Counted from the stretch's first letter, positions 41,194-50,993 are shown. The stretch is DNA of 64,000 nt from Saccharomyces paradoxus (GCF_002079055.1 NC_047494.1:310001-374000), one strand, 5' to 3'. The notes: generated by a model from the letters alone, not told the origin. Program-made: numbers and translations.

Positions 41194-43755
41194 TCATGCA
41201 GTGTTCTGTTCCTCCTCCTCATCATCATCGTCATCGTCATCATCATCGTCATCATCATCGTCATCATCATCGTCATCATCATCATCATCGTCCTCTTCAT
41301 CATCCTCAGCATCATCATCATCATCGTTGTCCCCGTCATGATCTTCAGCGTCCTTTGTTGTTCCGACAATTGCATTCTTATTTTTACAATTAAGTTCTAT
41401 CAACGCCGTAGGTCCCACAATAAAGGCCTTCAAAAAATGGTTTTTCAGCTTTTGCAAACTCTGATTATTATTAACGTGAAGTTTATTACTTGTTTCAAAA
41501 GTTGGCCCCGAAACTGGGATATAAATAACCTTACCCAAACAGTCATTGCTATCTAAAAATGGTTTGATGCACTTTAGGGAATCCCTTAAATAACGTCTCC
41601 TTGAAATTTCCTTGATAGCTGGTTTCCATTTGACATCATCGGTCCCGTAAGGGATATTTGAGAAACAACTTAGAGTAGAAGATGCCCGTCTTCTATTTAT
41701 TATTCGTTGTTCCACTAAACATGAATAATCACTTTCACTGCCATAAGCATAACCAATATTATTATCATCGGTATCATCATCAGTATCGTTGCCGGCATCG
41801 TCATCAGTGTCATCGTTTTCATCCTCATCGGTCTCAGTAGCATTTTCATCGTCATTCATTTGAGCACTACGTTCTGTTAGACAGAATGAACTACTGCTTT
41901 GAGGTAAATTTGTAGTGGATTCCCCATTAGGGGCTAATTCTTGCAGATATATAGAAGAACTTTGAGGCGTAGCTCTAACTGGAGTCTCGTCCCTTTCATT
42001 AGCTACTAAATCCGAGGCAAAACTTCGTAATTCCTCTTTCATAACTGCATTTTGTGATCGCAGCATAATTTCACAGCCATCAACGGATAGCTGCTCATTA
42101 GGGGGCGAAGGATCAACAGTCCCATGGATAGAGGAAACCGATTCATCCGTTGTACCATTTGGAAATTTAATGGGAACAACCTCCTCGCTAATTGCACGCC
42201 TCAATAGTTGTCTTTGAGGTATGGAAATAGCTCTATTTCTATGCAATGGGTGCTCAACTTTAATGGTTGCACTTACCGGAACACCACGTTCTGGATTGTT
42301 GCCCCCACTTGATTCATGCTGTTCATCTTCTTCTTCCGTTTCAATAACACTATTTAAGTTACTTGAGTTCGATCTGAGTCTGTGAAGCTTTTCTGTTTGC
42401 GAGGAATTTTTAGGTCTGAAAAAGTTCTTTATTTTAAACTTCAAACTTCTGGATGCAATCGAACGGGAAGCTGAACATCCAGATGATGATCTTGTTGATC
42501 CAAGGGTGCTGTTATCACTGGCTTCTCCAGATGCAGCCGAGGACACTAATGCATCTGTCGAGGTCTGTGATAAGCCGGAGCAGTAATGATCTAATAGACC
42601 ACCTGTGAAAGTGTTCGAGCGTCCCCTGATAGTCGCATTGTTATTGATGCTAGACCCGGTACTATATCTTTGGATTAAATCGGGTCTGGAGTTAGACCGA
42701 ATGAATCTTTGCGAAAAGGATCCCATCGAACTTTCACTTCTATGACTGTGTCTTCTTCTCCTTCTTCTCCTTCTTCTCCTCCTTCTCCTCCTGGGGACGA
42801 TTCGATAATCCGGATATTCCCTAACTTCCAAGTCTAACGATACCGATATACCGATCGACAGGTACATAGACCAGTCAATCATATCATCAATATGAGAGAA
42901 CTTCAATAAAAACTGTTCACTTTCACAAGACATTCTTAGTACAAAACTTTTCTTGGTATAATCTGTTGGTATTCCGAATCTTGCATTTTGTAAAGTGAAT
43001 GACTTATAGAGAGCTTCGTTGGTTAAATACCGGGATCGATCACGTTTCACTCTATAAGAAATCCGTTCTTGATCCGATTTTTTAAACTCCGAAGCTGATC
43101 TTGTCGGTAGAGTAAATAAACGGTGATGCAGATGTTGTGATTGATCACTGCGATGGACCAGGTCACTATGAATTCTATCCTCCTTTTCGGATTTTGTTTC
43201 CCCACTTGAATAATTCCTGATATGCTTCGTCAAAGATTCATCAATGTGGTAAAAATTTAGTTGGGTCGAATTAATTTCAACGATAAAATTTTTCCAGCTC
43301 CTGTTGTTAGAAACTTCATAAGGAGAGAATCTTTCCAATTTTAAGGAGATCAAAGTCAATTCATGTACTGCAGGTGCATATAACGGTGGTAGAGAAGACT
43401 TTGAGCATGGTGCTGTGTCGCCAAACGTAGGAAAACGAACCTCTTTATTGGGATTTACTAGATCATAACTTGGTGGATAAGCAGGGAGGGGGTCTATATG
43501 CTCGTAAAGATCTTGCTTAAGGAAGAGAGCAGCATGAGAAGTAGAAGAAGAAGCAGTTTCTTTAATGATATTTATCTGACCAGAAACACCTTCCCGAGGG
43601 AATTGGCGCATGGTCTCTAAACATATGGAGCTGCTGTTATTGCTTGAAGTAATGAGAACCTCGTCCATTGAGCATGTCGACGAAGACGAAGGTGATTTTA
43701 ACCTTTCGATCTTATTAGTTGCCATGGATAATTTGCCTTCTATTGGCAGAGCCAT
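41194..43755 (-). CDS. YHR131C: large PH-domain protein with Arg and Asp tracts
   Basis: This encodes about 853 residues from the ATG of MALPIEGKLS; an ATG ten codons later (MATNKIERL) is also possible. A PH domain occupies roughly residues 120-310 (LERFSPYEVSNNRSWKNFIVEI at its start, FSHIDDMIDWSMYLSIG as its last helix). Just after it comes a run of 14 arginines (about 42751-42792). The middle is Ser/Thr/Asn-rich and probably disordered, and the C-terminus ends in about 24 Asp followed by Glu. Function is unknown; the S. cerevisiae protein is a putative cytosolic protein and a 14-3-3-type phospho-target. It is longer than the roughly 840 residues I recall there, probably through the repeats. 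Confidence 0.88.
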   Translation of the reverse strand: MALPIEGKLSMATNKIERLKSPSSSSTCSMDEVLITSSNNSSSICLETMRQFPREGVSGQINIIKETASSSTSHAALFLKQDLYEHIDPLPAYPPSYDLVNPNKEVRFPTFGDTAPCSKSSLPPLYAPAVHELTLISLKLERFSPYEVSNNRSWKNFIVEINSTQLNFYHIDESLTKHIRNYSSGETKSEKEDRIHSDLVHRSDQSQHLHHRLFTLPTRSASEFKKSDQERISYRVKRDRSRYLTNEALYKSFTLQNARFGIPTDYTKKSFVLRMSCESEQFLLKFSHIDDMIDWSMYLSIGISVSLDLEVREYPDYRIVPRRRRRRRRRRRRRRHSHRSESSMGSFSQRFIRSNSRPDLIQRYSTGSSINNNATIRGRSNTFTGGLLDHYCSGLSQTSTDALVSSAASGEASDNSTLGSTRSSSGCSASRSIASRSLKFKIKNFFRPKNSSQTEKLHRLRSNSSNLNSVIETEEEDEQHESSGGNNPERGVPVSATIKVEHPLHRNRAISIPQRQLLRRAISEEVVPIKFPNGTTDESVSSIHGTVDPSPPNEQLSVDGCEIMLRSQNAVMKEELRSFASDLVANERDETPVRATPQSSSIYLQELAPNGESTTNLPQSSSSFCLTERSAQMNDDENATETDEDENDDTDDDAGNDTDDDTDDNNIGYAYGSESDYSCLVEQRIINRRRASSTLSCFSNIPYGTDDVKWKPAIKEISRRRYLRDSLKCIKPFLDSNDCLGKVIYIPVSGPTFETSNKLHVNNNQSLQKLKNHFLKAFIVGPTALIELNCKNKNAIVGTTKDAEDHDGDNDDDDDAEDDEEDDDDDDDDDDDDDDDDDDDDDDDDEEEEQNTA
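41215..41291. repeat. Trinucleotide tract encoding poly-Asp/Glu
   Basis: On the plus strand a run of TCC/TCATC/TCGTC units, coding on the minus strand for Asp (GAT/GAC mixed) and then Glu at the end of YHR131C. Codon mixing suggests selection for, or slow decay of, the tract. Confidence 0.9.
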
Positions 43756-44367
43756 CCTTAACAAACGAACAACTTGTATGCACGATGTCGGATCAAAAAT
43801 TACGTTGTGGCTCCAAGAAACAGCGACTTCTTATGGCCTGATTAACAAAATTGTGATCTTTTTCGTGGACCCTATTATAAAGCTTGTCTCTTTTTTTTTT
43901 TTTTTAATTTAAGACAATTAGATGCACCTAACTGAAGCTTAATGATTACAACGATATCAAAAAACGCGGATATACAACTAAGGACTTACAATATTGATTT
44001 CTTGAGTAGTATTAAAGCCCAAAGTTACCGGACTACAGCGGATAACGATATATATCCTTCTTACAATTATGAAGAATCGTAAGATAACTCCGTCAACGAT
44101 GATGTGGAAATTATGACCCTCTTGGAGGATTAATCATTAAAAAGGAAATGAGGCTTCAAATGTCACGTTGACATAGTCGAAAGTAACACCAAGGCATTTT
44201 ATATATTGGCCTCCACTCATGTTGGGGATGGATGTACGAGCAAATAATCCAAGTTGATAACGATTATTGTAGAATATAGAAGAAAATATAAAATGTTTTG
44301 CTTTTTTCCAGATTTTATGTAGAATAGGGTATTATTAACTGTAATATATTGAATAGTGTGGTATCCA
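43756..44367. promoter_or_regulatory. YHR131C promoter and ECM14 3' flank; one ARS-consensus match
   Basis: The gap holds the YHR131C promoter with a T-rich run at 43891-43906. AAAATATAAAT at 44283-44293 is a perfect 11/11 match (minus strand) to the ARS consensus WTTTAYRTTTW. Chance matches are common in AT-rich yeast DNA, so origin activity is only a possibility. Confidence 0.35.
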
Positions 44368-45660
44368 TTATATTTCTGGGTCTAGTAGGAAGTTACAAAA
44401 GTACTTCAGAGCCGCATAAGTTTCTTTTCCAACTGGCTTGATGTTTTCTGGAGGCAATAAAAATCCATGGTTTCCTGTATCCCTCAGTTTCAATTGGAAT
44501 GCCCAATGTGCTCTGTGGTGGTACATGAAGTCTAAGGCAGAACCTGCACCGAGGCCGGGGAATATATCGGAACCACGGTCCTTGCATGCGGAGATTACGT
44601 CGTAATTTCTACCTGATTTTGAACGTATGGCCTTGGATAAGCCATACGACAATTCCAACAAATTTTCTAAATCTCTGGGCAAAGCATCACATGAGTACGC
44701 ATAGGGATATAGGATCTCTTGCGAATACGAATGCATGTCAATGTAACCATAAATCTTGTAATCGCCCTTAGTTTCATTAATATACTTGTTCCAAGCAGAT
44801 GCTTCCCAAGCTTCGAAGGGCGTTTCCCCACTATACTCTTCACTGCACGCATGAGTGTGTGCCTTTTCCCATTGGAAACCAAAGGAGTGGTCAATGTCAA
44901 TACCAAAGCATTGAGGAACATGAGTTCTTTGACGGTTCTTACGCCACAATCTGTCATGAGACCACGTGTATGCGTATCCATCTGGATTGAAAACAGGTAT
45001 GACTAAAAAGTCCAAATTATCCAGGTACTTGGTTTCCTTTTTAGACGAACCATATCGATTCAGCAACTGATAAAGAGCCCAACAGACAGTACTGACACTG
45101 ATCCACTCTCTGGCATGTATACCACCTGTGATAACAATGGTCTTCTTTTCTGGGTTTGATTCTGGCTTGTTTCCAGATATATGCAGAGCTTTTAGCTCTC
45201 TGCCTTCGAATGTTTTGCCCAAATGTTCCACTTTAACCAAGTTAGGAAAGCTTCTTTCTAGAAGATCCAACCACATATAAATGGTACCAAGATCCCTATA
45301 TTCGTTAAAGAAAAAATCATAGTCATTTTCAAAAACGGCCTGATCACGCGCCATCATATGTTCTGTGGGTAGTGTATCTTGTATTAATTGGTTCACGTTA
45401 TCTATGATTACCTGCCCATCATTTATCTGCTCGCCTATTTCTTTAGGCAACTTAATATCAATGAACTTATTGCTTCTTGTCCATACATCGTAATCTTCTG
45501 TCAAAGGTGCAATTACATCTTTCATCAGCGTAGAGTAGCTGTTTGAATTAAACCTGTAAACAGCGTATCCACTGTAATCCTCCTGAAGTCCCTGAACAGC
45601 ATCTGCCACGGCTATTAACACGAAAAGAAGGCAACTCCACAACGAATTCATGTGTAGCAT
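44368..45660 (-). CDS. ECM14: M14-family pseudocarboxypeptidase Ecm14
   Basis: This encodes 430 residues with a signal peptide (about 1-25), an inhibitory-type propeptide and an M14 metallocarboxypeptidase domain. Zinc ligands are kept: His and Glu in GIHAREWIS and the third His in IDMHSYSQ. The general-base glutamate of active carboxypeptidases (FELRD in carboxypeptidase A) is Lys, about residue 391, in LKLRDTG. The S. cerevisiae protein is reported as a catalytically dead member linked to cell wall function, and this one shares the change. The start MLHMNSLWS gives the known length; MNSLWS three codons on is also plausible. Confidence 0.94.
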   Translation of the reverse strand: MLHMNSLWSCLLFVLIAVADAVQGLQEDYSGYAVYRFNSNSYSTLMKDVIAPLTEDYDVWTRSNKFIDIKLPKEIGEQINDGQVIIDNVNQLIQDTLPTEHMMARDQAVFENDYDFFFNEYRDLGTIYMWLDLLERSFPNLVKVEHLGKTFEGRELKALHISGNKPESNPEKKTIVITGGIHAREWISVSTVCWALYQLLNRYGSSKKETKYLDNLDFLVIPVFNPDGYAYTWSHDRLWRKNRQRTHVPQCFGIDIDHSFGFQWEKAHTHACSEEYSGETPFEAWEASAWNKYINETKGDYKIYGYIDMHSYSQEILYPYAYSCDALPRDLENLLELSYGLSKAIRSKSGRNYDVISACKDRGSDIFPGLGAGSALDFMYHHRAHWAFQLKLRDTGNHGFLLPPENIKPVGKETYAALKYFCNFLLDPEI

Positions 45661-45920
45661 AATATATCTCCGCACCCTAGTTTATTTGTACTGTGCTAAC
45701 TTGGTCCTTTAAACCTCTGCAAACTTTTTATCCTTCCTTTCATCATGTTGGAACCATTTTTTAATTCTTCGTAAAATTCGCAAGTCAGCGCAGGGAAAAT
45801 AGAACGAGACAAAAGATCCTCCATAATTGCAGGTTATCGCGAGAGAACATTGGGGTTTAGAGATATAGCGACTATACAGAAAAATCCCTATCAAGGAAGT
45901 ATTAAACAAGTAAAGTAATC

Positions 45921-46316
45921 ATGTCGGAGGATCTTTCACCTACCAGCAGCAGGGTGGACTTGAGCAATCCTCATGGGTTTACCAAAGAAGGAGTGGATTT
46001 ATCGAAGTTGTCACCACAAGAACTAAAATTGTATAAAATGTATGGGAAGCTTCCTTCCAAGAAAGATCTATTAAGACATAAGATGCAAGATCGTCAATAT
46101 TTTGACAGCGGTGATTATGCATTGAAGAAGGCCGGAGTCATCAAGTCAGATGATGTTATCGTGAATAATTCCAGCAACAATCTACCAGTCACCAATCCTA
46201 GCGGTTTAAGGGAGTCTATTATTAGGAGACGTATGAGTAGTAGTAGTGGTGGTGATTCTATTTCGAGACAAGGGAGTATCTCAAGTGGGCCTCCACCAAG
46301 ATCTCCAAATAAATAA
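45921..46316 (+). CDS. IGO2: Endosulfine-family PP2A inhibitor Igo2
   Basis: This 131-residue protein is phosphorylated by Rim15 on entry to quiescence and then inhibits PP2A-Cdc55 and protects certain mRNAs. The defining FDSGDY motif is present, with the phosphoserine at residue 63. The conserved KMYGKLPSKKDLL segment precedes it. The C-terminal third is Ser-rich (RRRMSSSSGGDS), with likely PKA-type sites. Its paralogue is Igo1. Length equals that of S. cerevisiae Igo2. Confidence 0.95.
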   Translation: MSEDLSPTSSRVDLSNPHGFTKEGVDLSKLSPQELKLYKMYGKLPSKKDLLRHKMQDRQYFDSGDYALKKAGVIKSDDVIVNNSSNNLPVTNPSGLRESIIRRRMSSSSGGDSISRQGSISSGPPPRSPNK

Positions 46317-46418
46317 ATAAATAATGAAGGAATGATATTATGTGGTATTACTTTTTTTTATCATCACTAACTTCGGCTGAGCCCTTGCATTTTCAATATT
46401 CAATTACAAATAATAATT

Positions 46419-46434
46419 ATATATATATATATAT
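46419..46434. repeat. (TA)8 microsatellite
   Basis: A dinucleotide AT run between the convergent 3' ends of IGO2 and NSG1, typical of yeast 3' flanks and efficiency elements. Confidence 0.85.
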
Positions 46435-46583
46435 GTATGGCATACCTTGTGTCACTCATTTGTTTTCTGTTGATGTCGTCTTTTTGATTCACTCACGTGT
46501 TTAGTAAATGAAGGTTGCAGAGGCTTAAAATCAGCTAGAGTTTACATACGGAAACTAACAATGAAACATATCTGTGAGAATAT

Positions 46584-47459
46584 TTAATTGAATAAATATC
46601 TGCCCAACTTGCTGAACATTAAAAATCCAAAAAAATAGAAATCTATAAAATATAACGTTTGTGACAACTGCGAAAAACACTGTGAGCAAGTGAACGCACT
46701 AATCCCACCGACTACTAAACCTGAAAAGAAGACGGCCAGAGTGCCGTCAAAGAACAACCACAGAACGATATTCAATAAGCTCCATGCACCAGCTGCCTGT
46801 AAAGAGGAGGACCATTCAATTTTCCTGATACCAAATATTATACCTAAAAGAGTATTAGCACATCTTATAAATGATCCCAATGTGTTTTTATAAACTGATG
46901 ACCTGGTTTTTGGCTGGTGTTGGACACGGACAAAGTAGTCAATAAATGGTACTATTGAACCAAAGATAACACCTTCAGTGCCAAAGACGGCCCAATCGGG
47001 AACCATGTCAGGTTCTGCGACGATCTTGTTCTTAATTTCTATACCATGTTTCAAAAAGGATACAATATCTCCCTTTGCCAGTTGGTCATTATCAAACAGA
47101 CATTCTGATATCATGGGGAAGAGTATCCCTGCTATGAATAGAATAAAAAACGCCGCAACAATATTAATTATTTTCGCATACAACGACCTTTCGTGTTTCA
47201 TATTCTCGAAAGGTGGAACCATTTCCAATTGAGAAGCATTAGACAACAAAGCCTTGTCATAAACATTACCTTCATTCTTAGTGATATCTTCATCATAAAA
47301 TGAAAACAACGCGGGCTTAGTGAGTGTATTTATTGCTGTGAAACTTGCGCTGCCCAGCTTATTTCCTAAAGGTGGCAAAGCTGCCTCTTTCTTAGCATTA
47401 GCAACACCATTAGCAGTACCACCAGTGTTTAACTGGTTCTTACTCTTCTTCTTACCCAT
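46584..47459 (-). CDS. NSG1: INSIG homologue stabilising HMG-CoA reductase
   Basis: The 291-residue ER membrane protein binds the sterol-sensing domain of Hmg2 and protects it from degradation. A basic N-terminus (MGKKKSKN) and a hydrophilic first third are followed by about six hydrophobic segments (for example [19 protein letters not shown] and [19 protein letters not shown]). This is the INSIG topology. The start is the ATG of [10 protein letters not shown], giving the S. cerevisiae length; the frame is open 12 codons further without an ATG advantage. Its paralogue is Nsg2. Confidence 0.93.
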   Translation of the reverse strand: MGKKKSKNQLNTGGTANGVANAKKEAALPPLGNKLGSASFTAINTLTKPALFSFYDEDITKNEGNVYDKALLSNASQLEMVPPFENMKHERSLYAKIINIVAAFFILFIAGILFPMISECLFDNDQLAKGDIVSFLKHGIEIKNKIVAEPDMVPDWAVFGTEGVIFGSIVPFIDYFVRVQHQPKTRSSVYKNTLGSFIRCANTLLGIIFGIRKIEWSSSLQAAGAWSLLNIVLWLFFDGTLAVFFSGLVVGGISAFTCSQCFSQLSQTLYFIDFYFFGFLMFSKLGRYLFN

Positions 47460-47655
47460 TAGTAAGCTCCTCTGCTTAAATTGTTTTTTTCTCACTTGGT
47501 TAGAATACCAAAAGAGAGTTCAGTGAAGAAATTTTGACACTTTTTCTTTTGCGCTGTGTTTTGTAACAGCGCATGTTTTTGAAGATATTTCATATAAGTG
47601 AAATGGTTAATCAAGACAGAAGAATTAAAAACCCTTATCAGGAAAATACCATGAT

Positions 47656-48429
47656 ATGGCCGGCTTCCAAAGAATAGTCGCTCACAAGAACCCGCACATT
47701 CGAAAAGTTGCTGTTTTGCAATGTAAGCCCAACAAGGAAGATGCGCTGAATTTAATAAAAGAAATTGCAAATAAAGTGTCCTACTTAATGAAGGAAAATA
47801 ACTTCAAAGTGGTCAGCTTGGTGGAATTTTATCCACGCGATCAAAGACTCTTGGGGATGAACGTCAATCACGGATTTAAGATAATGCTACGGTTAAGATG
47901 CCCCAAGGACGAGTTCCAATTTTTACCCATGGAGTCCATAATGGGCACCATGTTGCACGAACTAACTCACAACGTATTTGGCCCACACGACAAGAAGTTC
48001 TACGACAAGCTAGACGATTTGATCGGAAGGCAATGGGTTATTGAACAGAGAGGCTTGTACGACACATTTTTGGGGAATGGTCAACGTCTCGGTGGAAGAA
48101 CAAACTCATGTTCAAATAGGTACCCTATGACAGGAATAAGTACGAACACTGGGATAGTGAGAAGAAGGGGCAAAGGTGTGAAATTGGGGAGTCTGCATCC
48201 AGAGGGAGTATCATCTAAAGATAGAGGTAAATCCCCGAGAGAGTTAGCGGCCTTGGCAGCTGAAAGAAGGTATAGAGACGATCGCTGGTGTGGGGAGATG
48301 AAAAATAACAAAGATCAAATAATAAGTGATAACAACAACGACTTGTTGGAAGTCGTGATACTTGATGATGATGAGGAGGAGGAAATGTCCCAGAGAGACA
48401 CTTCTATCGAAGTTATCGATCTTACGTAA
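47656..48429 (+). CDS. WSS1: DNA-protein crosslink protease Wss1
   Basis: This encodes 257 residues. Wss1 is a SUMO-guided metalloprotease of the SPRTN type that degrades proteins trapped on DNA, such as topoisomerase I. The WLM zinc site is HELTHNVFGPH (first His about residue 101). Near the C-terminus are two acidic SUMO-interacting motifs, EVVILDDDEEE and IEVIDLT. The start taken is MAGFQRIV: an in-frame TAA lies ten codons upstream (47626-47628). The 15-residue N-terminal extension I recall for S. cerevisiae (269 residues) is therefore not available here. Confidence 0.93.
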   Translation: MAGFQRIVAHKNPHIRKVAVLQCKPNKEDALNLIKEIANKVSYLMKENNFKVVSLVEFYPRDQRLLGMNVNHGFKIMLRLRCPKDEFQFLPMESIMGTMLHELTHNVFGPHDKKFYDKLDDLIGRQWVIEQRGLYDTFLGNGQRLGGRTNSCSNRYPMTGISTNTGIVRRRGKGVKLGSLHPEGVSSKDRGKSPRELAALAAERRYRDDRWCGEMKNNKDQIISDNNNDLLEVVILDDDEEEEMSQRDTSIEVIDLT

Positions 48430-48562
48430 CCTCTTGCCCACAGCGAAAATTCGAAAATGATTCAAGTATGATAAATGTCGTTTCATTGTAAAGTATACAG
48501 ATATATTCACATTACAAAAATGTAAGATAGACGCTAGTCTTGCAAAAAGTCTTTTCTATATC

Positions 48563-50170
48563 TTAGCAACAGCCCAATTTCTGGAAAAAGCCCTTATGAG
48601 AAGCGGCTAGACTTGAATTGTCGTCATTTAGTTGCTGCTGAGGAGGTCTTAGGGCGGCAGACGGTTGTTGTTGTGGTTGATAATGAGCGCCAAACTGCTG
48701 AGACTGAGGTTGTGATTGAGGTTGACCTGTTGCACGCAGCTGTTGCTGTTGCTGCTGTTGCAATTGTTGCTCTTGTAGTTGTTGTTCCTGAAGTTGCTGT
48801 TGCTGCTGTCTCTTTTGTTGTTCTTGCAAGTATTTCTGCTGGGTCTGATGCTGGTAGGCTTCATAAGAAGTAGGGTCTAGTTTTGGTTTATACTGAGAAT
48901 TGCGCAAATCGGCTTCATTTTTCTGGGCATACTGCTGCTGTTGCTGTTGGAGCTGTTGCTGTTGAAGTTGCTGCTGTTGGAGCTGCTGCATTTGGAGCTG
49001 TTTATTTCTATGTTTTCTCGATTTTTCGTTTGGTGGATTGGGATGGCCGTATCCGTGGAGATTTGGCTTCTTGTTTATGTTAAGATCCCAACCACGACCA
49101 TCGTTCAGTTTCATCCAATCATATTGGCCGTCCGCGGTTTCACCTAAATCATCCAATACAGATAATAATAGTTTTCTATAGCCTTCATAATCGGGGCATT
49201 CTTCAAAGGAAAGACTTCTCACGATCTCCAAATACCTACCAAATTGTACAGGTAGGCCTTGGGCTAGATCGTAAACGTTAGTGGATCTTTTTTTTTCACC
49301 AATCTTTTCGTATTTTTGCTTATTGTTTGGAGCCTTTAGACCCTGCCAGGGTAAGTGGCCTCTCAAGAAATAAAAGAAAACATGACCCAGGGCCTCCATA
49401 TCATCTCTTCTGGATTGTTCTCTTCCCAAATGAGTGTTAATGGACATATATCTGGCAGTACCGCTCAGCGATTTTTTCTCTCTGTATGGAATGTGTTGTT
49501 TAGTCTTCGGATCACGATACTGTTTGGCCATACCGAAGTCGATCAAATGAATATTGTTTGCGTCAGGTTGGCCGGGCCTTCCAATCAAGAAATTATCCGG
49601 CTTGATGTCACGATATATCAAGTCATGGGCGTGCAAGTCTTCAATTAAAGTGATCATTTGCACAGCAACTTGCACAACTGTTTTCACGGAAAACTTCCTT
49701 CCACACCAATCAAATAAGTCCTCCAAAGAGGGGCCCAAAAGATCAATGACCAAGATGTTGTGCAAACCTTCTTGACCGAAGTAGTACGCGTACGGGATAT
49801 TGGGAGTACCATTAAGAATTTTATAAGTCTTATATTCATCTCTTAACTGAGGGGCCTCCGTTTTTCTAGGCTCGAATTTGATGGCGACAGGTACTCCATT
49901 GATCATGTTGGTGCCTTCAAATAGCACACCAAAGGAACCTTCACCTATTTTTTTGCCGATCTTGTAGTGTAGACCGACAATAGTGGAATCATCCCTGGCA
50001 GAGTTGCCATTGGAGTTGGTGGCGGTCGTCGCGGTCATTGAAGATCTTGCAGGCGAGTCGATGGCCTGGTGGCGAAGTTGTTTGTTTGCTTGTACGTTTA
50101 CGTTTGCGATTCCGTTCGTGTTGGTAAGGTTGTTAACTGCTAGAGTAGTGCTTGCCATGGGCATGGACAT
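48563..50170 (-). CDS. YCK1: Plasma-membrane casein kinase 1 Yck1
   Basis: The 535-residue palmitoylated casein kinase I acts in glucose sensing, morphogenesis and endocytosis. The kinase domain spans about residues 65-350. Its glycine loop is IGEGSFGVLFEG, the catalytic loop YRDIKPDNFLIG, the metal site DFG, and the CK1-type SIN motif is in RYMSINTHLG. A long Gln-rich C-terminal tail ends in GFFQKLGCC, whose last two cysteines are palmitoylated by Akr1. The start MSMPMAST gives close to the S. cerevisiae length of 538. The tail separates it from Yck2 only weakly, but gene order supports YCK1. Confidence 0.94.
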   Translation of the reverse strand: MSMPMASTTLAVNNLTNTNGIANVNVQANKQLRHQAIDSPARSSMTATTATNSNGNSARDDSTIVGLHYKIGKKIGEGSFGVLFEGTNMINGVPVAIKFEPRKTEAPQLRDEYKTYKILNGTPNIPYAYYFGQEGLHNILVIDLLGPSLEDLFDWCGRKFSVKTVVQVAVQMITLIEDLHAHDLIYRDIKPDNFLIGRPGQPDANNIHLIDFGMAKQYRDPKTKQHIPYREKKSLSGTARYMSINTHLGREQSRRDDMEALGHVFFYFLRGHLPWQGLKAPNNKQKYEKIGEKKRSTNVYDLAQGLPVQFGRYLEIVRSLSFEECPDYEGYRKLLLSVLDDLGETADGQYDWMKLNDGRGWDLNINKKPNLHGYGHPNPPNEKSRKHRNKQLQMQQLQQQQLQQQQLQQQQQQYAQKNEADLRNSQYKPKLDPTSYEAYQHQTQQKYLQEQQKRQQQQQLQEQQLQEQQLQQQQQQQLRATGQPQSQPQSQQFGAHYQPQQQPSAALRPPQQQLNDDNSSLAASHKGFFQKLGCC

Positions 50171-50516
50171 GGGGAAGAAGGGAGCAGGAAAAAGGGGCAG
50201 CGAATGCGCGAAGGTTTTTGTGTGTCTATTCTCTACTATAGTATCCACATGAAAACCAGTCACAGAGCACTCAATGAACGGTTTACGTTTGTTATTTGTA
50301 AGAAGTAAGCGAAATCAAAGCCCCATGTATACGAATACTGATTTGTTTTGTTCTTTTTTTTTTCTTGTTCTGGTGAAAAAATCGTAAAGAACGAAAGAAG
50401 AACGAGCCTGCTGGCAGGGTAACGTCAAAAACGGCTTTATATTAGATCGTAAAGTCAATGCTTATGTAACAGTACAGAGATAGAAGGTATGTATATGTAA
50501 CGATTAAGAGATGCAA
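50171..50516. other. YCK1 promoter and SPL2 3' flank
   Basis: This stretch lies between the YCK1 start and the SPL2 stop, both on the minus strand. It has a T-rich run (50352-50364) and no recognisable gene or element. Confidence 0.4.
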
Positions 50517-50915
50517 TCATGATTGTTCTTCGTCGGACGAATCCTCGAATATGTCCTCGTCAATGACACAGTCGTTCTCCCAGAAGTCATGAGCGAGTTT
50601 GCTTAAAATAACGGCAGCGTTCTGGCGCTGGGATCTACTTGCATCCTTCTCATTAACGTACTCGTTATATTCTTTGAAAGTGGACCCGCTTGTCGATTGT
50701 GACTGCGATGACCTACGTGGAGTATAGTGAGCGGTCGGATTGAGCCTCCTGGACTCTTTGAGCCTCAGTAGAGAGGCAATCTCCTCGGAGAGTTTTCTTC
50801 CCCTGTGCTGGTGTCTACGCTTAAGTTGTTCTTGTTGTTCTTGTTGTGAAACTGCTGCTTCCATTTTGCCGTGTGAAGATATCATTTCATTTCTCTCCTC
50901 CGGCCCTTTGTACAT
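50517..50915 (-). CDS. SPL2: Spl2, phosphate-responsive CDK-inhibitor-like protein
   Basis: This encodes about 132 residues from the ATG of MYKGPEER; MISSHGKME ten residues on is an alternative. The protein lowers low-affinity phosphate uptake (Pho87, Pho90) when phosphate is scarce and resembles the Pho81 minimal domain. The C-terminus is strongly conserved and acidic (FWENDCVIDEDIFEDSSDEEQS in parts). The middle is basic with a Gln run. The extended N-terminus I recall for S. cerevisiae (148 residues) would lie in a different frame here. The upstream CACGTGGG is a strong Pho4-type site. Confidence 0.85.
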   Translation of the reverse strand: MYKGPEERNEMISSHGKMEAAVSQQEQQEQLKRRHQHRGRKLSEEIASLLRLKESRRLNPTAHYTPRRSSQSQSTSGSTFKEYNEYVNEKDASRSQRQNAAVILSKLAHDFWENDCVIDEDIFEDSSDEEQS

Positions 50916-50993
50916 ATCCACATATGAACATTATATATATTGTATATTGTTGGTGTATATATGTGCATGAGAAGTCATAGTAATAGATCCAGG

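Noticed and set aside
41122-41556. Plus-strand frames rich in Ile/Val, Ser or His opposite the end of YHR131C
   Set aside because: They are the other readings of the trinucleotide tract that encodes poly-Asp in YHR131C.
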